Part shown: in pieces, positions 1-5,242 of the stretch
How the letters are laid out: each line of letters begins with the position of its first letter
Position numbering within the stretch: the stretch's first letter is position 1
Assembly: GCA_028709985.1 (NCBI GenBank)
Contig: JAQUTB010000153.1
Span: 1-5,242, forward strand
Direction: 5' to 3'
Length of the DNA: 5,242 bases
Origin: Dethiosulfovibrio sp.
GTDB taxonomy: Bacteria; Synergistota; Synergistia; Synergistales; Dethiosulfovibrionaceae
Position numbers and translations under genes: made by a program
Notes under the pieces: generated by a model
The model's input: only the letters and a program-made list of their open reading frames with translations
Databases searched by the model: none
Told to the model about the DNA's origin: nothing

Positions 1-1
1 G

Positions 2-1120
2 ATCAACGAGACCGTCTACTACCCCCTTCGCAAGGACAAGGTTGAGGAGTGGGGGGACAAATACGGCTCGGAGGCCAGGTATTTTATAGCCAACGGTCCA
101 TTCAGGATAGATTCCTGGGTCAGAAACAACTCCATGACCTTGGTCAAAAACGAGAAGTACTGGGACGCCGAGAACGTCAAGCTGGAAAAGGTCAACATAG
201 CCATAATGCCCGACGAGACGACCTACTACAACGCGTTCCTAAGCGGTGAGCTCGACTTTGTCATAGCCGGACAGGCGGAATGGGTGGACCGTTTCAAGGG
301 CACAAAATCCACCTTTAACCCCTACGCCACCGCTACGCTCTCCTACGCCTTCTACAACAACAAGGATAAGCTATTCAAAAACGCCAACGTGAGAAAAGCC
401 TTCACTATCTGCATAGACAGAGAGGACATCAACGAGATGTGCTTCGGAGGCCTGAGGATACCCACCTACGGATGGGTCGTCCCAACCATTTCCGTCGGAG
501 ATATAAACTACCGAGAGGCCGCTGGCGACATGATAGCCGAGATGGCGGAAGAGCTGAAGGCTCAGGGGAAAACCCCCAAAGACATCCTCATAGAGGGAAT
601 GAAGGAACTCGGCCTGGGGGACGACCCCTCAAATCTCGACGTGACCTTCTCCCTGGCCGGAACCAGCGAGTGGTTCCGCACCATGGGCGAGTATCTCCAG
701 CAGGTCTATAAGACCGAGCTTGGAGTAAACGTCAAGATAGGCTACTCCGATTGGGGAATCTTCTACGACAACGTCCAGAAGGGCAACTACCAGATAGGCT
801 TTATGGGATGGGGTGCCTACTACAACGATCCCTACGACGTTCTTTCCCTTTTTGTCTCCAGCTACGACGCCATCAAGACCGGCTGGAGCGACGACAGGTT
901 CGACGAGCTTATCCGGAGATCTGCCACCGAGATGGACCAGGAGAAGAGGCTTAAGGACTACATCGAGGCGGAGACCATTCTCATAAAGGAACACTGCGTC
1001 GTGTCTCCTATCGCCACCGCCAGGATCAACCAGTTCCTGAAGCCCTACGTCAACGGCTTCCCGACCCTGGGCTTCTCCGGCATGGGCTACAAGTATATGT
1101 ACACCACCGGCAGGCAATAA
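2..1120 (+). CDS. oppA: Peptide ABC transporter substrate-binding protein, OppA/DppA-like (family 5), C-terminal 372 residues
   Basis: This is the extracellular solute-binding component of an oligopeptide-type ABC importer; it captures the substrate and delivers it to the permease pair encoded downstream. The reading frame is open to the left edge, so the ATG at 134 is internal and the true start with its export signal lies upstream. Family-5 binding proteins are usually about 500-600 residues, so roughly 150-200 are missing. Family hallmarks seen here are NGPFRIDSW (fragment residues 31-39), KNEKYWD (49-55) followed by the usual segment on peptide-count and 'GELDFV', an NVRKAF-type helix with IDRED, and a late segment with LGVNVKI, a W/D-rich stretch and YYNDPYD. 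The gene ends with TAA, followed by a hairpin terminator and then the permease genes. Family membership is very likely. The actual ligand (oligopeptide, dipeptide or other) cannot be determined, and the gene symbol is by homology and position. Confidence 0.93.
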   Translation: MNETVYYPLRKDKVEEWGDKYGSEARYFIANGPFRIDSWVRNNSMTLVKNEKYWDAENVKLEKVNIAIMPDETTYYNAFLSGELDFVIAGQAEWVDRFKGTKSTFNPYATATLSYAFYNNKDKLFKNANVRKAFTICIDREDINEMCFGGLRIPTYGWVVPTISVGDINYREAAGDMIAEMAEELKAQGKTPKDILIEGMKELGLGDDPSNLDVTFSLAGTSEWFRTMGEYLQQVYKTELGVNVKIGYSDWGIFYDNVQKGNYQIGFMGWGAYYNDPYDVLSLFVSSYDAIKTGWSDDRFDELIRRSATEMDQEKRLKDYIEAETILIKEHCVVSPIATARINQFLKPYVNGFPTLGFSGMGYKYMYTTGRQ

Positions 1121-1145
1121 AACCAAAAGCCCGTAAGATCGAAAA

Positions 1146-1180
1146 AAAAGAGACAACGTCCAAAACGTTGTCTCTTTTCT
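1146..1180 (+). terminator. Intrinsic terminator / attenuator between oppA and oppB
   Basis: There is a perfect 14-bp inverted repeat: left arm 1146-1159, 5-nt loop CCAAA at 1160-1164, right arm 1165-1178. The core is GAGACAACGT paired with ACGTTGTCTC, flanked by A4/T4 that extends the stem and supplies the T-tract (TTTTCT, 1175-1180). Eight A residues (1142-1149) lie on the left side, so the hairpin could also stop transcripts coming from the opposite strand. It starts 25 nt after the oppA stop codon and ends only 4 nt before the oppB ribosome binding site. With no visible promoter between it and oppB, the downstream genes probably depend on partial read-through. Such an arrangement is commonly used to make more binding protein than permease; a role in protecting the oppA mRNA 3' end is an alternative. 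Confidence 0.85.
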
Positions 1181-1182
1181 CT

Positions 1183-1194
1183 AGGAAGGGGGAG
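1183..1194 (+). promoter_or_regulatory. Ribosome binding site that fixes the oppB start
   Basis: The purine run AGGAAGGGGGAG ends 6 nt before the TTG at 1201. This is good Shine-Dalgarno spacing and supports TTG 1201 as the oppB start. The alternative in-frame TTG at 1168 lies inside the right arm of the terminator hairpin and has no usable ribosome binding site. Confidence 0.8.
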
Positions 1195-1200
1195 CTTATC

Positions 1201-2127
1201 TTGGCTCAATATATCTTAAAGAGGATCTCCTACATGATCCTAACCCTGCTGGTTGTCATAGCAATGACCTTTTTTCTGATGAGGTCCATCCCGGGAGATC
1301 CTCTGGCCAGCCTTGCCAGAGCCCTGCCGGAGCAGACCAAGGCCAACTTTTACGCCAAGTACGGCCTGGACAAGCCTCTTTTTCAGCAATACCTGATATA
1401 CATGAAAAACCTGCTCAAGGGAGATCTGGGAGAGAGCGTCGTCTACGCCGGCAGGTCGGTCAGCGAGACCATAATCCAGACCTCACCGGTTTCCGCAGCG
1501 GTCGGAGGATTGGCCCTGATCGTAGGCCTCATAGTCGGCATATCCTTGGGGATAGTTGCGGCGCTTTACAAGAACAGTTGGCCCGACTACCTCGTCATGT
1601 TTATAGCCATCCTGGGGATAACCATACCGGTGTTCGTACTGGCTTCGCTGTTTCAGTATTTCTTCTCCGTCAAGCTAGGCTGGCTTCCCACGTCGGGCTG
1701 GGGAAAACCTCAGCACATGGTGCTTCCGGTCATAGTCCTCTGTTTCGGCACCATAGCCACCTACGCTAGGTACATCAAGTCCAGCATGCTGGAGGTGTTG
1801 GGACAGGACTACATCCTCACAGCCAGAGCCAAGGGACTGAGCGAGTTCCAGGTCATAACCAGACACGTCATGAGAAACTCCATGCTTCCGGCTATAACCA
1901 TTCTGGCGGGCAGGATAGTCGGCATATTCACCGGCGCCTTCGTGGTAGAGAGGATGTTCAGCATACCTGGGATAGGCTTTTACTATATCAGCTCCATCAA
2001 CAACAACGACTACTCCATGACCCTGGGAACCACCGTGTTCTACGCCGCCCTGTTCGTCGTCATGCAGTTGATCGTCGATTTCGTCTACATGCTGGTGGAT
2101 CCCAGGATCCGTCTGGCTGGGGATTAG
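1201..2127 (+). CDS. oppB: Peptide ABC transporter permease, OppB/DppB-like
   Basis: This is one of the two inner-membrane subunits forming the translocation channel, partnering with the OppC-like protein. The predicted protein has 308 residues, the usual OppB/DppB length. The start is a TTG with a strong ribosome binding site 6 nt upstream; the protein then begins MAQYILKRI, typical of the family. A first membrane helix (about residues 10-27) leads into the conserved PGDP (31-34), followed by a large external region with GLDKP (55-59) and KGDLGES (73-79). Further hydrophobic segments lie near 99-122, 130-155, 172-189, 230-248 and 277-299. The EAA loop that contacts the ATPase spans about 203-230 (DY at 203, AKG at 210-212, N-S-M-LP at the end). 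VERMFSIPGIG (249-259) and the terminal DPRIR (300-304) are also family signatures. It lies directly behind the terminator hairpin, so its expression likely needs read-through. Confidence 0.95.
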   Translation: MAQYILKRISYMILTLLVVIAMTFFLMRSIPGDPLASLARALPEQTKANFYAKYGLDKPLFQQYLIYMKNLLKGDLGESVVYAGRSVSETIIQTSPVSAAVGGLALIVGLIVGISLGIVAALYKNSWPDYLVMFIAILGITIPVFVLASLFQYFFSVKLGWLPTSGWGKPQHMVLPVIVLCFGTIATYARYIKSSMLEVLGQDYILTARAKGLSEFQVITRHVMRNSMLPAITILAGRIVGIFTGAFVVERMFSIPGIGFYYISSINNNDYSMTLGTTVFYAALFVVMQLIVDFVYMLVDPRIRLAGD

Positions 2128-2136
2128 GAGGCCGCC

Positions 2137-3057
2137 ATGGACAACGCCACAAACGACAGTTTCGTAATTGTAGGACCGGAGATCTCCGAGGCGGAGAGGA
2201 TAGCCAGACCCAAGGTCAGCTACCTCCAGGACGTCTGGAGACGGTTCAAGGAGAACAAGATGGCCCTGGTCGCCCTGATTATCCTGATGTTATTAGGCTT
2301 TATGGTAATTTTTGGGCCCTCCATAAGCGGCTACGCCTTCGAGGAGGTCGACAGGACCGCCAGAAACCAGTTCCCCAGCCTTAAACACTGGTTCGGAACG
2401 GACAAACTGGGCAGGGACATGTTCGCCAGGGTATGTCAGGGAGGTCGAGTATCTCTGATAATAGGCCTTGCGGGAGCCTTTATATCCTCGGTGGCAGGCT
2501 GCCTCTACGGCGGGATCTCGGCCTATCTGGGGGGAAAGACCGACGATATCATGATGAGAATCGTGGAGATAATCATCTCCGTGCCCTATCTGATCGTGGT
2601 CATCCTTCTGTCGGTAGTGCTACAGAGCCAGGGCATATTCACCCTCATACTGGCCATGACCCTGACTGGGTGGTGCAGCACCGCCAGACTGGTGAGGGGC
2701 CAGGTTCTCCAGATAAAGGGCCAGGACTACGTTTTAGCGGCCCAGGCTTTGGGGGTAAGCCCCTGGAGGATTATCACCAGACACCTGATCCCCAACGTCC
2801 TCAGCGTCGTTTTAGTTTCCATAACCTTCGACATACCGGGCTATATCTTCTCCGAGGCCTTCTTAAGCTACGTCGGACTCGGGATACAGCCCCCTAACAC
2901 CAGCTGGGGAGCTTTGGCGGCCATGGCCCAGACGTCCTTCACCTTCTATCCCTACCAGATGTTCTTCCCAGCCCTGATGATAGCCCTCACCATGCTGTCC
3001 TTCACGCTCCTGGGAGACGGCCTCAGAGACGCCCTTGACCCAAGGCTGAGAAAGTAG
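2137..3057 (+). CDS. oppC: Peptide ABC transporter permease, OppC/DppC-like
   Basis: This is the second channel-forming membrane subunit of the importer, pairing with OppB. It has 306 residues, normal for OppC. An AGGAGG ribosome binding site (2126-2131) overlapping the oppB stop codon lies 5 nt before the ATG. A polar cytoplasmic N-terminus of about 40 residues ends in RRFKENKMA, then the first membrane helix (about 43-60). The OppC signature HWFGTDKLGRDMFAR occupies 84-98. More hydrophobic segments lie near 106-130, 142-162, 167-182, 222-238 and 272-292. The EAA loop is at about 197-220 (DYVLAAQALG, then HLIPN). The conserved region from SEAFLS to SWG (239-258) and the final GDGLRDALDPR complete the family pattern. 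All parts look intact. Translation is probably coupled to oppB, given the 9-bp gap and overlapping ribosome binding site. Confidence 0.96.
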   Translation: MDNATNDSFVIVGPEISEAERIARPKVSYLQDVWRRFKENKMALVALIILMLLGFMVIFGPSISGYAFEEVDRTARNQFPSLKHWFGTDKLGRDMFARVCQGGRVSLIIGLAGAFISSVAGCLYGGISAYLGGKTDDIMMRIVEIIISVPYLIVVILLSVVLQSQGIFTLILAMTLTGWCSTARLVRGQVLQIKGQDYVLAAQALGVSPWRIITRHLIPNVLSVVLVSITFDIPGYIFSEAFLSYVGLGIQPPNTSWGALAAMAQTSFTFYPYQMFFPALMIALTMLSFTLLGDGLRDALDPRLRK

Positions 3058-3066
3058 GAGATCGCC

Positions 3067-4080
3067 GTGGATAACATACTAAAAGTGGAGAACCTTCAGG
3101 TCTCCTTCAACACCTACGCAGGAGAGGTCAAAGCGGTCAGAGGGGTCGACTTCGAGCTTCGCAGAGGTGAGACCCTGGCCTTTGTCGGTGAGTCGGGCTG
3201 CGGAAAGACCGTCACTGCCAAGGCCCTGATGAGGCTCCTTCAGCCCCCTTTCGCCGAGATAAAGCCTCAGTCTAAGATAGCCTTTAACGACGAGGACGTC
3301 CTGTCCATGGGGAAAAAGAGGCTAAGGCAGTACCGAGGGGACGACGTGAGCATGATATTTCAGGACCCTATGACCTCTCTGAACCCCACCATGACCTGTG
3401 GAAGGCAGATCATGGAGACATTGATACTCCACAAGGGGATCACTAAGGCCCAGGCCAGGGAGGAGGCAATCAAGACCCTCGAGCTGGTCAAGATACCGGA
3501 CCCTGAGAAGAGGATAGACGCCTATCCCCACCAGCTATCAGGAGGGATGAGGCAGAGGGTCATGATAGCCATAGCCCTGGCCTGTTCGCCTCAAATTCTA
3601 ATAGCCGACGAGCCCACTACGGCCCTGGACGTCACGATCCAGGCCCAGATACTGGACCTCCTTCAGGAGCTTCAGGACAGGCTGGAGACCTCTATCATAC
3701 TGGTCACCCACGACCTTGGGGTCGTCGCCAACTTCGCCGACAGGATCCAGGTCATGTACGCCGGTCAGGTTATAGAGAGAGGGACGGTGGAGGAGATCTT
3801 CCACCAAGCCCGTCATCCCTACACCTGGGCACTGCTCAGCTCGGTTCCCAAGCCCGGACGGGAGACGAAAAAAGAGCTTTACTCCCTGATGGGGACGCCG
3901 CCGGACCTGATACTGCCCCTCACCAGCTGTCCCTTCGCCCCTCGTTGCGAGTTCTGCATGAACATATGCAAAGAGAGGATGCCAAAGGAAACCACCCTGT
4001 CCGACGAGCACAGAGTGTCCTGCTGGTTGCAACACCCCATGGCTCCAAAAGTGGAGACCTTTTACGAAAGGCAGGCGTGA
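3067..4080 (+). CDS. oppD: Peptide ABC transporter ATP-binding protein, OppD/DppD-like
   Basis: This is the first of two cytoplasmic ATPases that power import; it binds the permease EAA loops and forms an ATP sandwich with OppF. It has 337 residues and starts at GTG, with TAGGAG (3055-3060, overlapping the oppC stop) 6 nt upstream. All ATPase motifs are present: Walker A GESGCGKT (41-48), Q-loop Q99 in FQDPMTSLNP, signature LSGGMRQR (157-164), Walker B ILIADEP (177-183, catalytic E182), D-loop ALD (186-188) and H-loop H215. The C-terminal oligopeptide/dipeptide-transporter extension has cysteines at 288, 294, 301 and 319, spaced C-x5-C-x6-C-x17-C. In a structurally studied DppD this region holds a [4Fe-4S] cluster, so one is likely here. 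C297 is an extra cysteine. The missing linker insertion and the MTSLNP form favour OppD over OppF; position agrees. Confidence 0.96.
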   Translation: MDNILKVENLQVSFNTYAGEVKAVRGVDFELRRGETLAFVGESGCGKTVTAKALMRLLQPPFAEIKPQSKIAFNDEDVLSMGKKRLRQYRGDDVSMIFQDPMTSLNPTMTCGRQIMETLILHKGITKAQAREEAIKTLELVKIPDPEKRIDAYPHQLSGGMRQRVMIAIALACSPQILIADEPTTALDVTIQAQILDLLQELQDRLETSIILVTHDLGVVANFADRIQVMYAGQVIERGTVEEIFHQARHPYTWALLSSVPKPGRETKKELYSLMGTPPDLILPLTSCPFAPRCEFCMNICKERMPKETTLSDEHRVSCWLQHPMAPKVETFYERQA

Positions 4081-4083
4081 TCC

Positions 4084-5052
4084 ATGACAAAACTCCTGGA
4101 GGTAAAAAACCTCTCGAAACACTTTTCCGTGGGGAAAAACAGGACCCTGAAGGCGGTACAGGACATATCCTTCTCCATAGACAGAGGAGAGACCTTGGGG
4201 CTGGTGGGAGAGTCGGGCTGCGGCAAAACCACCTGCGGCAGGACGGTGCTGAAGCTCTACGAGCCCACATCGGGGCAGATACTTTTCAAGGGCCAGGATA
4301 TCTCCGCCCTGACTGGCAGGGACCTCATGTCCTTCAAGAAGAGCGCCCAGATAATATTCCAGGACCCCTACTCGTCGCTGGACCCCAGGATGACCATAGG
4401 CGAGATAGTGGCCGAGGGGATAGGCGTCCATTTTAAGTATTCCGAGAGAGAGAAACAGGCCAAGGTCCTTGAGATACTGGCAAAGGTGGGGCTCAGAGAC
4501 GAATACGCCAGCCGCTTCGCCCACGAACTCTCAGGAGGACAGAGGCAGAGGGTTGGGATAGCCAGGGCACTGGCGGTGGACCCGGAGTTTATCGTCTGCG
4601 ACGAGCCAATATCGGCCCTGGACGTATCCATACAGGCCCAGATAGTCAACCTCCTGATAAAATTGCAGAGGGAGCAGAACCTGACCTACCTGTTCATATC
4701 CCACGATCTCTCGATGGTCAGGCATATATCGGACAGAGTCGGGATAATGTACCTGGGCAGTCTGGTCGAGGTTGGGACGAGCGATCAGATATTCTCCCAT
4801 GCCCTTCACCCCTACACCAAGGCCCTCATATCGGCCATACCTGTTGCGGACCCGGACTTCGAGGGAAGGGACTCCAGGATCAAGCTGGAGGGGGAGGTCC
4901 CGAGCCCTATGAACCCCCCTTCGGGGTGCAAGTTCAGGACAAGATGTTCCTACGCCAGCGATATATGCTCCAAGGAAATGCCGATTTTGGAGGAAATAGA
5001 GCCAGGGAGGTCGGTCTCATGCCACCATTGGAGGGACATAGCCCAATCGTAG
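4084..5052 (+). CDS. oppF: Peptide ABC transporter ATP-binding protein, OppF/DppF-like
   Basis: This is the second ATPase of the importer, the heterodimer partner of OppD. It has 322 residues, normal for OppF. Motifs are complete: Walker A GESGCGKTT (42-50), Q-loop Q93 in FQDPYSSLDPRM (the OppF-type form), signature LSGGQRQR (149-156), Walker B FIVCDEP (169-175, catalytic E174), D-loop ALD (178-180) and H-loop H207. YLGSLVE (223-229) and HPYTKAL (242-248) are typical of OppF/DppF. The C-terminal extension carries cysteines at 282, 288, 295 and 313 with the same C-x5-C-x6-C-x17-C spacing as OppD, so it may also bind an iron-sulfur cluster. The ATG lies 3 nt after the oppD stop; the only ribosome binding site candidates are weak (AGG at 4073-4075, 8 nt upstream), so translation is probably coupled to oppD. 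Confidence 0.96.
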   Translation: MTKLLEVKNLSKHFSVGKNRTLKAVQDISFSIDRGETLGLVGESGCGKTTCGRTVLKLYEPTSGQILFKGQDISALTGRDLMSFKKSAQIIFQDPYSSLDPRMTIGEIVAEGIGVHFKYSEREKQAKVLEILAKVGLRDEYASRFAHELSGGQRQRVGIARALAVDPEFIVCDEPISALDVSIQAQIVNLLIKLQREQNLTYLFISHDLSMVRHISDRVGIMYLGSLVEVGTSDQIFSHALHPYTKALISAIPVADPDFEGRDSRIKLEGEVPSPMNPPSGCKFRTRCSYASDICSKEMPILEEIEPGRSVSCHHWRDIAQS

Positions 5053-5071
5053 AAAGGAAGACCACAGAACG

Positions 5072-5242
5072 ATGAACGAACTTACAAACAGACTGTCATC
5101 CATGGTGGGAGACAGCCTACCGAAAAAACACACGTCGATCTCATACGGAATCATGATAGACGGGGAAATTGTGGCGGTGGACGCCCTTGGAACCCAGGGC
5201 AAGCCCGAGGACTCGCCCGCTACTCTGGAGTGTACCTACAAC
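5072..5242 (+). CDS. Probable beta-lactamase-family serine hydrolase, N-terminal 57 residues (cut by window end)
   Basis: An open frame begins at ATG 5072, 19 nt after the oppF stop, and runs off the window. An AAAGGA ribosome binding site (5053-5058) lies 13 nt upstream, longer than ideal; no other start codon occurs in frame between oppF and 5072. The translated piece contains SISYGIMIDGEIVAVDALG, then GKPEDSP and a T-L-E-C-T-Y-N ending. This matches the opening of class C beta-lactamase / D-aminopeptidase-like serine hydrolases, where a short strand pair (G-x-x-x-x-GE/K-x-V) is followed by 'G..PxxxxTxFNxxSxSK'. The catalytic S-x-x-K would be expected just past the edge, so activity cannot be judged. 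Position suggests co-transcription with the importer and a role in processing imported peptides or cell-wall fragments, which is inference. The family call is moderate; that this is a real gene is well supported by codon style matching its neighbours. Confidence 0.65.
   Translation, partial: MNELTNRLSSMVGDSLPKKHTSISYGIMIDGEIVAVDALGTQGKPEDSPATLECTYN

Noticed and set aside
134..1120. ATG 134 as the start of the binding-protein gene
   Set aside because: The same frame is open to the left edge and encodes conserved family residues (NGPFRIDSW) upstream of it, so this is an internal methionine of a gene cut by the window.
629..1156. A 175-codon open frame on the minus strand opposite oppA, starting in the hairpin
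   Set aside because: It is opposite well-conserved binding-protein sequence, its translation is low-complexity (V/G/L-rich), and it has no convincing ribosome binding site.
3190..4223. Identical 14-nt stretch repeated in oppD (3190-3203) and oppF (4210-4223)
   Set aside because: It encodes the Walker A motif in both paralogous ATPases; shared protein constraint and codon preference explain it, and it is not a mobile or regulatory repeat.
3598..4524. A 308-codon open frame on the minus strand across the oppD/oppF junction
   Set aside because: It lies opposite the conserved ATPase domains of both genes, its translation resembles no family I know, and it crosses the oppD-oppF boundary. Long antisense frames are expected opposite GC-rich coding sequence.
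5017..5202. A 61-codon minus-strand frame across the end of oppF and the start of the hydrolase gene
   Set aside because: It overlaps two plus-strand coding ends, shows no recognisable motif and has no supporting context.

Overview
The window is one plus-strand operon encoding an oligopeptide/dipeptide-type ABC importer (the Opp/Dpp, or PepT, family). It runs from within the substrate-binding protein gene to the first codons of the gene after the second ATPase. In order it holds: the C-terminal 372 residues of a family-5 extracellular substrate-binding protein (OppA-like, 5' end cut off by the window); a hairpin with a T-tract that looks like an intrinsic terminator or attenuator; two inner-membrane permeases (OppB- and OppC-like); two ATPases (OppD- and OppF-like); and the first 57 codons of a probable beta-lactamase-family serine hydrolase, cut off by the window end.

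The genes are packed tightly. There are 9 bp between oppB and oppC, 9 bp between oppC and oppD, 3 bp between oppD and oppF, and 19 bp between oppF and the hydrolase gene. The only larger gap is the 80 bp between oppA and oppB, and it holds the hairpin and the oppB ribosome binding site. No promoter is evident in any gap. This suggests a single transcript from upstream of the window, with the hairpin lowering expression of the membrane and ATPase genes relative to the binding protein.

Together the genes describe a complete importer. The binding protein captures a substrate, probably a peptide, outside the cytoplasmic membrane. The OppB/OppC heterodimer forms the channel, and the OppD/OppF pair hydrolyses ATP to drive uptake. 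Substrate specificity cannot be read from the sequence. The downstream hydrolase may act on peptides or D-amino-acid compounds, but this rests on family resemblance and position only.

The host looks like a bacterium of moderately high GC. Arginine is written mostly AGG/AGA and isoleucine very often ATA, while many other codons end in C or G. This, with an opp operon followed by a serine hydrolase, fits peptide- and amino-acid-fermenting Synergistota (for example a Dethiosulfovibrio-like organism). That placement is inference from codon style and recall, not from a search. No RNA genes, mobile elements, CRISPR arrays or long repeats were seen, and nothing here amounts to an undescribed system.
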